From contig JBNKPL010000114.1 in the NCBI GenBank assembly GCA_050295355.1, positions 1 to 6,425 of the forward strand: DNA of 6,425 bases, in the 5' to 3' direction. Both the position numbers and the translations under genes were made by a program. The notes beneath the pieces were generated by a model. The model ran no database searches and had not been told where the DNA came from. It saw only the letters and a program-made list of their open reading frames with translations. Source of the DNA: CBFDBF01 sp050295355 (GTDB lineage Bacteria; Pseudomonadota; Gammaproteobacteria; Chromatiales; Chromatiaceae). Below, piece after piece: positions 5,926 through 6,425 of this stretch; positions within the stretch are counted from its first letter, which is position 1, and each line of letters starts with the position of its first letter.

Positions 5926-6425
5926 ATGTACGAACAGGCATCCCACTCCCTCCTCAACGAGATCCTCGACGGACTCAAGCCCTCGATCCAGAAACGCAAT
6001 CTGCGTCACTTCTATACCCGGCTCGGTGCGAACTTCTACATTATTCACTCCCTATTCCACCACCTGTACGGCCAGCGCGACGACTTCAAGGAGAAGATGA
6101 TCCGCCTGGTGGAGGTGATGGCCTGCCGCTATATCGAACGTAGCGAGGAACTGGAGCATCTGGATATAGAACGGCAGAAAAACTACAACTGGTTTCTGAG
6201 CCAGGAGTGGGTGGGCATGGCCCTCTATGTGGACGGTTTTGCCGGCAACCTCTCAGGGATGACAAAACGTCTTCCCTACCTGCAGGAACTGGGCGTCAAC
6301 ATGGTCCACGCCATGCCCATGATGGTCTGCCCCGAGGGTAAAAGCGACGGCGGCTATGCGGTCAGCAACTTCCGCGAGATTGATCCGCGGGTGGGAAACA
6401 TCGAACAGCTGCGCGAGCTTGCCGA
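5926..6425 (+). CDS. ams: Amylosucrase, N-terminal part, 3' end off the window
   Basis: Amylosucrase (GH13 family) transfers the glucosyl unit of sucrose onto an alpha-1,4-glucan and releases fructose; with water it simply hydrolyses sucrose. The window holds 166 codons plus two bases, about a quarter of the usual length of roughly 640 residues. Residues 1-90 are the helical N-terminal domain (FYTRLGANFYIIHSLFHHLYG region at 29-49). The (beta/alpha)8 barrel then begins with MALYVDGFAGNLSGM (98-112), RLPYLQELGV (115-124) and SDGGYAVSNFREIDPRVG (140-157), a segment characteristic of amylosucrases. The catalytic Asp and Glu lie beyond the edge, so activity cannot be judged. No Shine-Dalgarno site precedes the ATG, and no other in-frame start lies upstream. 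Neighbouring sps, spp and frk fit the methanotroph-type sucrose operon order. Another sucrose-cleaving GH13 enzyme remains possible. Confidence 0.88.
   Translation, partial: MYEQASHSLLNEILDGLKPSIQKRNLRHFYTRLGANFYIIHSLFHHLYGQRDDFKEKMIRLVEVMACRYIERSEELEHLDIERQKNYNWFLSQEWVGMALYVDGFAGNLSGMTKRLPYLQELGVNMVHAMPMMVCPEGKSDGGYAVSNFREIDPRVGNIEQLRELA

Noticed and set aside
1..6425. CRISPR arrays, tRNA, rRNA, insertion sequences, phage genes
   Set aside because: No regularly spaced repeats, no cloverleaf or rRNA sequence, no transposase-like frame and no terminal inverted repeats were seen on either strand.

Overview
The window is a GC-rich bacterial segment with tight, overlapping genes and strong Shine-Dalgarno sites. 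It most likely comes from a gammaproteobacterium that respires through c-type cytochromes and makes sucrose, such as a sulfur oxidiser, a methanotroph or another halotolerant autotroph. The lineage is an inference from gene content and remembered protein resemblance; no search was run.

Layout. Left side, minus strand (1-860): two small c-type cytochrome genes. One is a lipoprotein cytochrome whose 3' end lies beyond the left edge (1-348). The other is a periplasmic cytochrome of the c551/c552 type (549-860). A 372-base divergent intergenic region (861-1232) follows, with several short inverted repeats and only weak promoter candidates. From 1233 onward every gene is on the plus strand. First come a small heavy-metal-associated (HMA) domain protein (1233-1514) and an unrecognised single-pass membrane protein overlapping it by 4 bases (1511-1876).

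Right side, 1946 to the right edge: a compact sucrose operon. It holds sucrose-phosphate synthase (sps, with a degenerate phosphatase-like C-terminal domain), sucrose-phosphate phosphatase (spp, 4-base overlap), a PfkB-family fructokinase (frk, 8-base overlap) and, after 56 bases, the start of an amylosucrase (ams, cut by the window end). Together they encode a closed loop. UDP-glucose plus fructose-6-P gives sucrose-6-P and then sucrose. Amylosucrase moves the glucosyl unit of sucrose to an alpha-glucan and frees fructose, and fructokinase returns fructose to fructose-6-P. The operon can therefore make sucrose as compatible solute or reserve and also break it down or convert it to glucan. The same gene order is known from methanotrophs, so the operon is not a new system.

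The points most worth a second look are the sps start (a well-placed Shine-Dalgarno site faces an ACG codon), a 16-base imperfect palindrome directly before that site, the loss of catalytic residues in the SPS phosphatase-like domain beside an intact stand-alone SPP, the amylosucrase leader without a Shine-Dalgarno site but with a 10-codon mini-ORF, and the unrecognised membrane protein.
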